The notes under the pieces are model-generated. The model was not told the DNA's origin. It ran no database searches and saw nothing but the letters and a program-made list of their open reading frames with translations. This document shows, piece after piece, positions 1 through 6,811 of a stretch of DNA of 36,249 bases. Every line of letters begins with the position of its first letter. Position 1 is the first letter of the stretch. The stretch comes from Puniceibacterium sp. (GTDB lineage Bacteria > Pseudomonadota > Alphaproteobacteria > Rhodobacterales > Rhodobacteraceae): contig JAGXGV010000125.1 of NCBI GenBank assembly GCA_024636635.1, forward strand, positions 1-36,249. The letters run 5' to 3'. The position numbers and the translations under genes were made by a program.

Positions 1-141
1 ATCGAGCGGTTCTTCGGCAGGCTCAAAGCCTCCTTCCGACGCATCGCAACCCGATACGAGAAAACGTCACGCAACTTCTTGTCTATGATCAAACTGGCGT
101 CGGTCCGGCTGTGGATCGAGTTTTATGAGTCCGCTGCCTAA
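1..141 (+). pseudogene. IS5-family transposase, C-terminal fragment (continues off the left edge)
   Basis: The reading frame is open from base 1 to the TAA at 139-141 and encodes 46 residues. It contains ERFFGRLK, RIATRYEK and RNFLSMIKLASVRLW, the C-terminal signature of DDE transposases of the IS5 family (IS427/IS6501-like group), including the conserved glutamate of the catalytic triad in the ERFF segment. Whether the transposase is complete cannot be judged because the window begins inside it. The element's right end must lie between the stop codon and the next gene, only 27 bases. I could not recognise a terminal inverted repeat there without the left end for comparison. Confidence 0.8.
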
Positions 142-168
142 CAAAATCCTATAGAAAAGAGGGCGGAC

Positions 169-741
169 ATGAAGTTTTTTAAAATCGCTGCAGTGGCAGC
201 TATCGCGTTTTCATCGGCGGCGTTCTCTGCACATGCAGCGACAGTTGACGGTATCATCGAAGGTTCGGGTTCGCGTGTTTCGGACGGCGTAATCTCACTT
301 GGGTCCACGATCAGTTTTTCGCCAAATTTGATGACATTTGCTACCGATGGCGAATTTGCTGGGTATTCCTTGACTTCCCTCGACGCGCTGAAGCTGGAAA
401 CAGGCGACGCGAACGATGGTCAGATCCTGACCGCACAAAACGGCGCGGACACGATCACATTCACTGTGTCGGACACAATTGTCGCGGCAATCAACACGAA
501 CGGCGTCGGTTCCGCTCCGGGCTGGAACTTGTCCGGCCTGCTTTCAGTTTCCGGAGCGTCGGGTCTGCTGTCCAGCGTAGCCAGTTTCTCGCTCGCCGGA
601 ACGAACGTGAGCGGAGTCGGATATTCGTTTTACATCCAGACACCACCAGTGGACCTGACCGCACCGGTGCCCCTGCCCGCAGGCGCATTGCTTCTTCTTG
701 GTGCACTTGTCGGTCTGGGTGCACTGCGCCGCAAGGTCTGA
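169..741 (+). CDS. Secreted VPLPA-CTERM sorting domain protein
   Basis: This 190-residue protein begins with a Sec signal peptide (positive MKFFK, hydrophobic stretch, AHA-A cleavage near residue 24). It ends with VPLPAGALLLLGAL followed by LGALRRKV: the VPLPA motif, a membrane helix and a basic tail. That layout is the VPLPA-CTERM signal, a relative of PEP-CTERM found in Rhodobacterales and thought to be processed by an exosortase-type enzyme in strains that make exopolysaccharide. The middle is rich in Gly, Ser, Thr and Ala with little charge, like other surface proteins of this class, and shows no enzymatic motif. The start is supported by AGAGGG about 8 bases upstream. The gene begins 27 bases after a transposase stop codon, so its promoter may lie inside, or come from, the insertion sequence. 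The sorting signal is certain on sight; the protein's role is unknown. Confidence 0.85.
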   Translation: MKFFKIAAVAAIAFSSAAFSAHAATVDGIIEGSGSRVSDGVISLGSTISFSPNLMTFATDGEFAGYSLTSLDALKLETGDANDGQILTAQNGADTITFTVSDTIVAAINTNGVGSAPGWNLSGLLSVSGASGLLSSVASFSLAGTNVSGVGYSFYIQTPPVDLTAPVPLPAGALLLLGALVGLGALRRKV

Positions 742-771
742 ACAAAAGTTCATCGAACCGAATGTGCTTTG

Positions 772-801
772 AAACCCCGGATCTCGATCCGGGGTTTTTG
801 T
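772..801 (+). terminator. Rho-independent terminator after the VPLPA-CTERM gene
   Basis: An 11-bp perfect stem (772-782 with 787-797) with the loop CTCG is followed by a T-rich stretch (TTTTTGTTTTG). It lies 30 bases after the stop codon of the upstream gene. Confidence 0.85.
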
Positions 802-903
802 TTTGTGACAACAGTGCCAGCGCCCTGATCCGTGCCGTTCCGCGCAGGACGTTCCGGCGTGGCCGAGAAATTCCGGTTCACAAGAAAACCCCGGATTTTC
901 CCC

Positions 904-930
904 TTGCGAACCCGCCCTGTACTGGATAGA
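904..930 (+). promoter_or_regulatory. Possible sigma70-type promoter of the tRNA-Gly pair
   Basis: TTGCGA at 904-909 and GATAGA/TAGACC around 925-932 are spaced 15-17 bases apart and lie about 20 bases before the first tRNA. The match is weak, so this is a guess based on position. Confidence 0.3.
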
Positions 931-952
931 CCGCATCGCAACCCATCGGTAA

Positions 953-1027
953 GCGGGCGTAGCTCAGGGGTAGAGCATAACCTTGCCAAGGTTAGGGTCG
1001 GGCGTTCGAATCGCCTCGCCCGCTCCA
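953..1027 (+). tRNA. tRNA-Gly (GCC), first copy
   Basis: This 75-nt cloverleaf has a 7-bp acceptor stem (GCGGGCG with CGCCCGC), the D-arm GCTCAGGGGTAGAGC, the anticodon stem TAACC/GGTTA around the loop TTGCCAA (anticodon GCC, reading GGC and GGU glycine codons), the T-arm with GTTCGAATC, discriminator T, and an encoded CCA end. It is identical to the second copy 22 bases downstream and is probably co-transcribed with it. Confidence 0.97.
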
Positions 1028-1049
1028 ATGGGACGGACACGACTGAAGC

Positions 1050-1124
1050 GCGGGCGTAGCTCAGGGGTAGAGCATAACCTTGCCAAGGTTAGGGTCGGGC
1101 GTTCGAATCGCCTCGCCCGCTCCA
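1050..1124 (+). tRNA. tRNA-Gly (GCC), second copy
   Basis: This is a base-for-base duplicate of the 953-1027 gene with the same anticodon GCC and encoded CCA. The two copies are separated by a 22-base spacer, and one terminator follows 16 bases after this copy, consistent with a dicistronic precursor. Confidence 0.97.
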
Positions 1125-1140
1125 GTCGGACAAACGCACC

Positions 1141-1166
1141 AAAGCCGCCCCCAGGGGCGGCTTTTG
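1141..1166 (+). terminator. Rho-independent terminator of the tRNA-Gly operon
   Basis: AAAGCCGCCCC (1141-1151) pairs with GGGGCGGCTTT downstream, followed by TTGCTTTT. It directly follows the second tRNA and separates it from the restriction-modification genes. Confidence 0.85.
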
Positions 1167-1347
1167 CTTTTGAAGGCGGCCCGGGATGCCCGGCCTTTCC
1201 CGGGTTATGACCGCGGTCATAACTTTGCGGCTTGCCCGGTTCCCGAGTTGCGGATAGGAACGAATACGGAACGCGGTCGGCCCTGCCATTCAGTGGTTGC
1301 GCAAGACGCCTGCAACGGTTTGTATCTGCGAAAAGAGGGCCGGCAAG

Positions 1348-2307
1348 ATGCTGACATCGATAGAGCTTTGCGCAGGTGCAGGCGGTCAGGCGCTCGGGCT
1401 GGAACAGGCGGGTTTCGACCATACCGCCCTGGTCGAGATCGATCACCATTGCTGCAACACGCTGCGCCACAATCGACCAGCCTGGAACGTTCTTGAACAG
1501 GATATGCGCCTGTTCCGTGACCAGGCGGCCGACTATGGCGGCATCGACCTGCTGGCCGGCGGGCTGCCCTGCCCGCCTTTTTCAGTGGCAGGCAAACAGC
1601 TTGGCGAACGGGACGAACGCAACCTTTTCAACGACGCCATCGATATCATCGACGCCAGCCGCCCCCGCGCGGTGATGATCGAGAACGTGCGCGGCTTTCT
1701 TGATGCCGTCTTTCACGATTATCGCGAAAGGCTGAAGGGCCAGCTTGACAAGCTGGGATATCGCACCGACTGGCGGCTGCTCAACGCCTCGGATTACGGC
1801 GTGCCGCAATTGCGCCCGCGCGTCGTGATCGTCGCCATCCAGAAATCCCGCGCCGACCTGTTCCAGTGGCCCGAACCCAACCCGCACAACCCGCCGACCG
1901 TGGGTGCAACCCTGCACGACCTCATGGCCGCGCGCGGCTGGCGCGGGGCCGAAGACTGGGCCGCCAAAGCAGACGAGATTGCCCCCACCATCGTCGGCGG
2001 ATCCAAGAAACACGGGGGCCCCGACCTTGGCCCCACACGCGCGCGCGCCGCCTGGGCCACTCTGGGCGTCGAGGGGCGCACCATCGCCCCCGAGGCGCCG
2101 GACCCCTTCCACAATGGCATGCCGCGCCTGACCGTGCCCATGGTCGCCCGCATCCAGGGCTTTCCGGACGACTGGCACTTTACCGGCGCCAAGACCAACG
2201 CCTATCGCCAGGTCGGCAACGCCTTTCCGCCCCCAGTGGCGCAGGCCGTGTCCGCCCGGATCGCGCGCGCCCTGCGCAAACGGCGGCTGTACGCGGTCAG
2301 CGCCTGA
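1348..2307 (+). CDS. DNA (cytosine-5-)-methyltransferase of a type II restriction-modification system
   Basis: The protein transfers a methyl group from S-adenosylmethionine to C5 of cytosine within a recognition site. Motifs in order from the ATG at 1348 (319 residues) are: I (CAGAGG, residues 8-13), IV (GGLPCPPFS, catalytic Cys75), VI (ENV, 112-114), VIII (RPRVVIVA), then a short target-recognition segment with IAPTIVGGSKKHGG, and IX/X (RIQGFPDDW, RQVGNAFPPPVA). All catalytic motifs are intact. The frame is open upstream to an ATG at 1297, but the family normally starts just before motif I, so 1348 is preferred, with AGAGGGC as ribosome site. The NaeI-like nuclease gene follows 19 bases downstream on the same strand, so this enzyme should protect the nuclease's target, by family GCCGGC. 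The specificity is inferred, not visible. Confidence 0.92.
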   Translation: MLTSIELCAGAGGQALGLEQAGFDHTALVEIDHHCCNTLRHNRPAWNVLEQDMRLFRDQAADYGGIDLLAGGLPCPPFSVAGKQLGERDERNLFNDAIDIIDASRPRAVMIENVRGFLDAVFHDYRERLKGQLDKLGYRTDWRLLNASDYGVPQLRPRVVIVAIQKSRADLFQWPEPNPHNPPTVGATLHDLMAARGWRGAEDWAAKADEIAPTIVGGSKKHGGPDLGPTRARAAWATLGVEGRTIAPEAPDPFHNGMPRLTVPMVARIQGFPDDWHFTGAKTNAYRQVGNAFPPPVAQAVSARIARALRKRRLYAVSA

Positions 2308-2326
2308 CCTCTGCCCGTGTCGGACC

Positions 2327-3247
2327 ATGAAACGGACCCTGCCCCCCAGCCTTGTGCAACCGGGCCATCCGGACCACACCCGGCTGGCCCCGCTGGCCGA
2401 TGAGATCGTCAAACGGGCGGGTGGCCCGGTCGCGCTGGCGGAAACCTTCCCCGACATGCTGCGCCGCTGCATCGACGATGTGATCATGACCGCAAAAACC
2501 GGTCGGAGGTCCTACGAGGAACTGGAAAAAACCGAAAAGACCTATATCGGGACACGGGTCGAAATCGAGCTTCGCGCGCTGCTGCGCCTGTCGCGCGGGC
2601 GGCTTGACACGGTCATTCTGGACCAGGATGTCGACATCAAGAACACCATGGGCAGCAACTGGATGATCCCGACCGAGGCGGTGGACCACCCCTGCCTGCT
2701 GGTCGCCGCGGACGAATCACAGGCGCGCTGCTATCTGGGCCTGATCGTCGCGCGCGCCCGATACCTGACGGCAGGTCAGAACAAGGACGCAAAGAAAACG
2801 CTGTCGGCTGCGGGATTCGGGCATATCCTCTGGCTTCTCTGCGATCACCCCTATCCGGCGAATTTCTGGCGCGGCGTGCCGCCCGATGTCGTCACACGCA
2901 TCTTTGCGGGCTCTACCGGCAACCTGCGCATGGCCACCCTGTTCCGCGAAATCCGGGGCCAGCCAATCACGCGCGACATTGTCGAAGCTGTCGCCCAGCA
3001 ACAGGATTTCATGCGGCGCATCCGCTCTGACAACGGCCGTGGCACCCGCGATCACCTGGCCGAAGAAGGTATTCTGTTGCTGTCGGGGCAATACGATTCG
3101 CCACTGATCGAGGCGTTGGGGCTGCCCGCCTGCACCGGCGGCGCCTTCATCTCGTACGCGCCCGCAACACAGGACGAGGCGGATCTTGCCATTCGCATGG
3201 GCGCGCCGCTCTGCTGGCCGGCGCGTCAGGCCCGGATGGATCTGTGA
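2327..3247 (+). CDS. NaeI-like type IIE restriction endonuclease
   Basis: This 306-residue protein resembles R.NaeI (about 317 residues, PF09126) as I recall its sequence. Shared blocks are KTGRRSYEELEKTEKTYIGT with VEIEL (55-81), the region with D94, D103-I-K105, WMIPTEAVDHPCLLV, a stretch starting FREIRGQPI, QQQDFMRRIR, and a segment near GILLLSGQYD. NaeI uses Glu70, Asp86, Asp95 and Lys97; the equivalents here appear to be E79, D94, D103 and K105, with the same 9-residue Asp-Asp spacing and the D-x-K motif. NaeI is a two-domain enzyme (nuclease plus CAP-like domain) that needs two GCCGGC sites to cut well. Its L43K mutant becomes a topoisomerase/recombinase; here the aligned residue is Val52, still hydrophobic, so a nuclease is expected. 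No strong ribosome site is seen, so translation may be coupled to the methyltransferase. Confidence 0.85.
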   Translation: MKRTLPPSLVQPGHPDHTRLAPLADEIVKRAGGPVALAETFPDMLRRCIDDVIMTAKTGRRSYEELEKTEKTYIGTRVEIELRALLRLSRGRLDTVILDQDVDIKNTMGSNWMIPTEAVDHPCLLVAADESQARCYLGLIVARARYLTAGQNKDAKKTLSAAGFGHILWLLCDHPYPANFWRGVPPDVVTRIFAGSTGNLRMATLFREIRGQPITRDIVEAVAQQQDFMRRIRSDNGRGTRDHLAEEGILLLSGQYDSPLIEALGLPACTGGAFISYAPATQDEADLAIRMGAPLCWPARQARMDL

Positions 3248-3284
3248 GCGCGCGCGTCAAAGCCCGAACAGTTACGCGCCGCGT

Positions 3285-3524
3285 TCAGAACGCCTTGAAC
3301 GTCAGGGTCGTCAGCGTGCGTTCCAGTCCCTTGATTCCGGTCATGTTCTCATTGATGAAATGACCCACGTCCTGGCCATCCGGCACGTAAAGCTTGACCA
3401 GCAGGTCATATTCACCGCTGGTCGAATAAAGTTCTGAATGCACTTCGCGCAGCGCAATTTCTTCGGCCACGGCATAGGTCGTTCCCGGCGTGCAGCGGAT
3501 CTGGACAAAGACACAGGTGGTCAT
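3285..3524 (-). CDS. Stand-alone Lrp/AsnC-type ligand-binding (RAM) domain protein
   Basis: These 79 residues, starting [11 protein letters not shown], form only the C-terminal effector-binding domain of Lrp/AsnC regulators (PF01037, beta-alpha-beta-beta-alpha-beta) and lack the helix-turn-helix. Typical features are the [10 protein letters not shown] strand and the [14 protein letters not shown] end. Such short proteins are common in alphaproteobacteria and may bind amino acids or assemble with full-length Lrp proteins. The frame is open further upstream, but the ATG at 3524 has a GGGAG ribosome site and the family ends here. The gene is divergent from hisB with a 134-base shared upstream region, so a link to amino acid control is plausible but unproven. 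Confidence 0.85.
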   Translation of the reverse strand: MTTCVFVQIRCTPGTTYAVAEEIALREVHSELYSTSGEYDLLVKLYVPDGQDVGHFINENMTGIKGLERTLTTLTFKAF

Positions 3525-3599
3525 GGACGGCTCCCAGTTTTCTGACCGAACGCTGTCACAGGGTCCCCGCCCGCACAATCGCAAATCGCGTCCTGCCCC

Positions 3600-3628
3600 T
3601 TGGCGCTGGACGCGCCGCCGCCTATAAG
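3600..3628 (+). promoter_or_regulatory. Likely sigma70-type promoter of hisB-hisH
   Basis: TTGGCG (3600-3605), a 17-base spacer and TATAAG (3623-3628) form a good housekeeping promoter. The predicted start at about 3635 falls inside the palindrome GGAACGTTCC at 3634-3643, and hisB begins at 3659 after CAGGAGAG. Confidence 0.6.
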
Positions 3629-3633
3629 CCCCC

Positions 3634-3643
3634 GGAACGTTCC
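3634..3643. repeat. GGAACGTTCC palindrome, copy 1 (over the predicted hisB transcription start)
   Basis: This perfect 10-base inverted repeat is six bases after the TATAAG box, where a repressor operator would sit. Three further identical copies follow at 4008, 4634 and 4968; I saw no others in the window. Confidence 0.7.
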
Positions 3644-3658
3644 TGTCAGGAGAGCCCA

Positions 3659-4246
3659 ATGCGCAGCGCCACCGTCACCCGCGCAACCGCCGAGACCGAC
3701 ATCTCGGTCGAGATCCGTCTTGACGGCACGGGTTCATACGACAACCGGACCGGCATCGGGTTCTTCGATCACATGCTGGACCAGTTGGCGCGCCATTCCC
3801 TGATCGACATGACCATCCATGCCACCGGCGATCTGCACATCGACGACCACCACACGGTCGAGGATGTCGGCATCGCGCTGGGACAAGCGATCAGCCGGGC
3901 GCTTGGCGACAAGACCGGCATCCGCCGCTACGGCGCTTGCCTTCTGCCGATGGACGATGCGCAGTTGCGCTGCGCGCTGGACCTGTCAGCGCGGCCTTTC
4001 CTTGTCTGGAACGTTCCGTTTCCGACCGCAAAGATCGGCACCTTCGACTGCGAACTGGTGCGGGAATTTTTCCAGGCATTCAGCACACATGGCGGCGTCA
4101 CCCTGCATGTGGACCTGCTGCACGGCATCAACAGCCACCATATCGCCGAGGCGGTCTTCAAATCCGTGGCTCGCGCGCTGCGCGAGGCGGTCGAAACCGA
4201 CCCACGCACGGCAAAGGCCATCCCTTCGACCAAAGGTGCGCTGTGA
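3659..4246 (+). CDS. hisB: Imidazoleglycerol-phosphate dehydratase
   Basis: HisB converts imidazole glycerol phosphate to imidazole acetol phosphate, the sixth step of histidine synthesis, in the cytoplasm as a manganese-dependent 24-mer. The 195 residues match the monofunctional bacterial form, without the phosphatase domain of enterobacteria. The metal-binding repeats are visible: [13 protein letters not shown] early, [16 protein letters not shown] in the middle, and [11 protein letters not shown] near the end, with the G-R-E-A-type ligands between. The ATG at 3659 has CAGGAGAG eight bases upstream. It is the first gene of the local his run and is followed 31 bases later by hisH. One GGAACGTTCC palindrome lies in its promoter and another inside the gene. 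Confidence 0.97.
   Translation: MRSATVTRATAETDISVEIRLDGTGSYDNRTGIGFFDHMLDQLARHSLIDMTIHATGDLHIDDHHTVEDVGIALGQAISRALGDKTGIRRYGACLLPMDDAQLRCALDLSARPFLVWNVPFPTAKIGTFDCELVREFFQAFSTHGGVTLHVDLLHGINSHHIAEAVFKSVARALREAVETDPRTAKAIPSTKGAL
4008..4017. repeat. GGAACGTTCC palindrome, copy 2 (inside hisB)
   Basis: This perfect copy lies in the hisB coding region, where it encodes part of the WNVP segment. Confidence 0.7.
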
Positions 4247-4277
4247 CCGCGCGCCCGCAAACCTGACCGGAGCCCCA

Positions 4278-4916
4278 ATGCTCACAGCGATCATCGACTA
4301 CGAAAGCGGCAACCTGCACTCGTGCCGGAAGGCGTTTGAACGCATGGCGGCCGAAACCGGCGCCGGGACCGTCACGGTCACCACCGACGCCGAGGTGGTG
4401 GCCAAGGCCGACCGCATCGTGCTGCCCGGCGACGGCGCGTTTCCGGCCTGCGCCACGGCGCTGCGCGGCGACAGCGGACTTTATCAGGCGATGGTCGAAG
4501 CGGTCGAGGTCAAGGCGCGCCCGTTCCTTGGCATCTGCGTCGGGATGCAGTTGATGGCGCGCAAGGGGCATGAATATACCGAAACCGACGGGCTGGGCTG
4601 GATCGACGGCGAAGTCATGCACATCGCCCCCAAGGAACGTTCCTACAAGGTGCCGCACATGGGCTGGAACGATCTTGTCCTGAACAATCCTCACCCTGTG
4701 CTGGTCGGCATCGAAACCGGCGATCATGCCTATTTTGTCCATTCCTACCAGATCCGCATGGCCGACATGAGCCAGCGCATCGCCCATGTGGACTATGCCG
4801 AGGAAATCACCGCCATCGTCGGACGCGACAACATGCTGGGGCTCCAGTTCCATCCCGAGAAATCGGCCGGAAACGGGCTTCGGATGATCGCGAACTTCCT
4901 GACCTGGGCGCCCTGA
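4278..4916 (+). CDS. hisH: Imidazole glycerol phosphate synthase, glutaminase subunit
   Basis: HisH is a class I glutamine amidotransferase that releases ammonia from glutamine and passes it to HisF, forming imidazole glycerol phosphate and AICAR. The 212-residue protein begins MLTAIIDYESGNLHS at 4278. It shows the LPGDGAF loop, the nucleophile Cys87 in FLGICVGMQLMA, and the catalytic His-x-Glu pair in LQFHPEKSAGNGL near the end. The frame is open well upstream into hisB, but that stretch is not HisH-like. Its partner hisF is not adjacent: hisA lies between, as is usual in this lineage. A strong terminator follows 18 bases after the stop, so hisB-hisH is probably one transcript, separate from hisA. 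Confidence 0.97.
   Translation: MLTAIIDYESGNLHSCRKAFERMAAETGAGTVTVTTDAEVVAKADRIVLPGDGAFPACATALRGDSGLYQAMVEAVEVKARPFLGICVGMQLMARKGHEYTETDGLGWIDGEVMHIAPKERSYKVPHMGWNDLVLNNPHPVLVGIETGDHAYFVHSYQIRMADMSQRIAHVDYAEEITAIVGRDNMLGLQFHPEKSAGNGLRMIANFLTWAP
4634..4643. repeat. GGAACGTTCC palindrome, copy 3 (inside hisH)
   Basis: This perfect copy lies inside hisH, exactly 1,000 bases after the promoter copy. Confidence 0.7.
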
Positions 4917-4933
4917 CCGGCTGATTGTAACGT

Positions 4934-4966
4934 AAAAAAGGTCGGCACCGCGTGCCGACCTTCTTT
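4934..4966. terminator. Bidirectional rho-independent terminator between hisH and the DUF2147 gene
   Basis: A 9-bp stem (4940-4948 with 4952-4960, loop CGC) is flanked by an A-run before and TT-CTTT after, so it can end both hisB-hisH transcripts and the convergent minus-strand gene. Confidence 0.85.
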
Positions 4967-4967
4967 G

Positions 4968-4977
4968 GGAACGTTCC
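4968..4977. repeat. GGAACGTTCC palindrome, copy 4 (intergenic)
   Basis: This perfect copy is just past the terminator and 18 bases from the end of the convergent DUF2147 gene, so it is not constrained by coding. Confidence 0.7.
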
Positions 4978-4995
4978 AGGGTGTTCGCCTGACGA

Positions 4996-5382
4996 TTACT
5001 GCACCCGGTTCCAGGTCTGTTTGGAACACAGCAGCCCACCGGCCACACAGCCCGACAATTGCAGCGCATTGCCGTTCTGCTGCATCTTGCCCATGTAGAC
5101 CTTGTTGTTGGACGGTCGCCACACCTTGCCCTGATACGCGCCGCCACCCTGCGGCGCCATGTCGATGACCAGCGTTTTGCCCAGGTTCGGCGATTTGTAT
5201 TCGCCGGTCTCGTTGAAGGTTCGGGCGATGGTTCCGCACAGGTTGGGGCCGCAGGGTTTCATCGAAACCAGCGCATAGGACCCATCGTCCGGCTCGGTCT
5301 TCCAGATGCCCTCTACCGGATCGGCCAGCGCCGCACCGGCACGGACCATCAGCCCCAGAACAACCATACTCAGTCTTTTCAT
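4996..5382 (-). CDS. Secreted DUF2147 family protein
   Basis: This 128-residue protein has a signal peptide (MKRLSMVVLGLMVRAGAALA-DP). The mature part has the DUF2147 layout (PF09917): PVEGIWKTEPDDG at the start, a CGxxLCGTI motif, then W-R-P-S-N-N-K-V-Y-x-G-K-M and LQLSGCVAGGLLCSKQTW at the end. Members are small periplasmic proteins, often lipocalin-like, found near membrane or stress genes, with no proven activity. The four Cys of the mature region may form disulfides. The start at 5382 (TAGGGAGGAG upstream) is preferred over an upstream in-frame start because it begins the signal peptide. The gene is convergent with hisH and divergent from hisA. Confidence 0.85.
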   Translation of the reverse strand: MKRLSMVVLGLMVRAGAALADPVEGIWKTEPDDGSYALVSMKPCGPNLCGTIARTFNETGEYKSPNLGKTLVIDMAPQGGGAYQGKVWRPSNNKVYMGKMQQNGNALQLSGCVAGGLLCSKQTWNRVQ

Positions 5383-5516
5383 GTCAAAACTCCTCCCTAA
5401 GCGACCTGCGCGACGGTGCCGGGGCACCCGTTGGCGATCAAGTCTGACGTGAGGTCGCGTTGCATCTGCCGTTCCGTCATGCCATTCCGCTTGCGTCACA
5501 GACAGGAAAGCCGCGC

Positions 5517-6242
5517 ATGATCCTCTACCCCGCCATCGACCTCAAGGATGGTCAGGCCGTCCGCCTTCTGCGCGGCGACATGGACAAATCTACCGTTTTC
5601 AACGACAACCCCGCTGCTCAGGCCCGTGCCTTTGCCGACGCAGGCTGCGAATGGCTGCATCTGGTCGACCTCAACGGCGCCTTCGCGGGCACGCCGGTCA
5701 ACGGCGCCGCAGTCGAATCGATCCTGGCCGCCTGCCCCGGCATCCCCGCCCAGCTGGGCGGTGGAATCCGCGACATGGCGACAATCGAATCCTGGCTGGA
5801 CCGCGGCCTGGCGCGCGTAATCCTTGGCACCGTCGCGGTCGAAAATCCCGCGCTGGTGCGCGACGCCGCCCGCGCCTTTCCCGGTCATGTGGCCGTTGGC
5901 ATCGACGCCCGCGACGGGCGCGTCGCCACCAAGGGCTGGGCGACAGAGACCGATGTCATGGTCACCGACCTTGCCCGATCCTTTGAGGATGCGGGCGTCG
6001 CCGCCATCATTTATACCGACATCAACCGCGACGGCGCCATGCAGGGCCCCAACATCCCGGCAACCGAGGCGCTTGCGCGTGCGGTGTCCATTCCGGTCAT
6101 CGCCTCGGGCGGGGTCAGCGCGCTGTCGGACCTGATCGCCCTGCGCGACACCGGTGTCATCTCGGGCGCGATTTCGGGCCGCGCGCTGTATGACGGCGCT
6201 CTGGATCTGCGTGCCGCGCTGGCGGCGCTGGCGGCGCCCTGA
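5517..6242 (+). CDS. hisA: ProFAR isomerase (1-(5-phosphoribosyl)-5-[(5-phosphoribosylamino)methylideneamino]imidazole-4-carboxamide isomerase)
   Basis: HisA catalyses the Amadori-type isomerisation of ProFAR to PRFAR, supplying the substrate of HisF/HisH. The 241-residue TIM barrel begins [17 protein letters not shown], with catalytic Asp8. The second acid is in the [10 protein letters not shown] segment, and the phosphate-binding loops are [12 protein letters not shown] and [13 protein letters not shown]. The start is the ATG at 5517 after ACAGGAAAG; an in-frame ATG 57 bases upstream gives non-conserved residues. It stands between two minus-strand genes (DUF2147 and DUF302), so it must have its own promoter in the 134 bases upstream. 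Confidence 0.97.
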   Translation: MILYPAIDLKDGQAVRLLRGDMDKSTVFNDNPAAQARAFADAGCEWLHLVDLNGAFAGTPVNGAAVESILAACPGIPAQLGGGIRDMATIESWLDRGLARVILGTVAVENPALVRDAARAFPGHVAVGIDARDGRVATKGWATETDVMVTDLARSFEDAGVAAIIYTDINRDGAMQGPNIPATEALARAVSIPVIASGGVSALSDLIALRDTGVISGAISGRALYDGALDLRAALAALAAP

Positions 6243-6246
6243 CCCG

Positions 6247-6699
6247 CTATTGCGATGCGGCGGTGCGCGCGAACCCATCCAGCGCGGTCTGCATCTTGGT
6301 CAGGTAGGCGGCATCTTCGCCGATCCCGTCCAGATCCCCAAGGCTGTGTTCGGGGGATTCGTATGCGACCTGCACCTGGCCCTGCGCATCCTCGAACACC
6401 AGCATCTTCAGCGGCAGATACAGCGCCGCCAGCCGGTTGTCGGCAATGGCGGGCGTGCCAAGCGCCGGGTTGCCGAAAATCACCAGCTGTGATTCGCCCA
6501 CGTCCGCACCGACCGACATCGCTCCACCGCCATGATCCACAACGGCAAAAACCGTTGCTCCGGCCTCTTCGACCGAAGAAGCAAGCCGTTCTACCGTCTG
6601 CTCTACCGATCCCGCCGCGGCATGGCTGACAACATCGGTCGCGTCGGCCAGGGTGGCCGTTTGGGTCAGCAACAGGGCGGCCATCGCAAGATATTTCAT
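6247..6699 (-). CDS. Secreted DUF302 family protein
   Basis: This 150-residue protein has an N-terminal signal peptide ([20 protein letters not shown]). The rest follows the DUF302 (PF03625) pattern: [26 protein letters not shown], a [16 protein letters not shown] block, [23 protein letters not shown], and a C-terminal helix. DUF302 proteins are small periplasmic or cytosolic domains that dimerise and lack a defined reaction. The gene runs opposite to hisA, its end only 4 bases from the hisA stop, and is divergent from hisF with about 110 bases between. No functional tie to histidine synthesis is visible. Confidence 0.88.
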   Translation of the reverse strand: MKYLAMAALLLTQTATLADATDVVSHAAAGSVEQTVERLASSVEEAGATVFAVVDHGGGAMSVGADVGESQLVIFGNPALGTPAIADNRLAALYLPLKMLVFEDAQGQVQVAYESPEHSLGDLDGIGEDAAYLTKMQTALDGFARTAASQ

Positions 6700-6811
6700 T
6701 CCAGTTCTCCCTTTTTATCGGCACCAGGTCGTCACAAAGCGCGGGCGCCTATGGCATTGCCAGCCATTCCAGCCTAAAAGACCCCCAGTTTCAAAACACA
6801 TCGGCGACACC

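Noticed and set aside
1484..1493. GGAACGTTCT inside the methyltransferase gene as a fifth copy of the his-region palindrome
   Set aside because: One base differs, breaking the palindrome, and single near matches are expected by chance.
3248..3284. tRNA-Gly 3' end repeat as an attachment site flanking the restriction-modification genes
   Set aside because: I looked for the tRNA 3' sequence in the region after the nuclease gene and found no copy.
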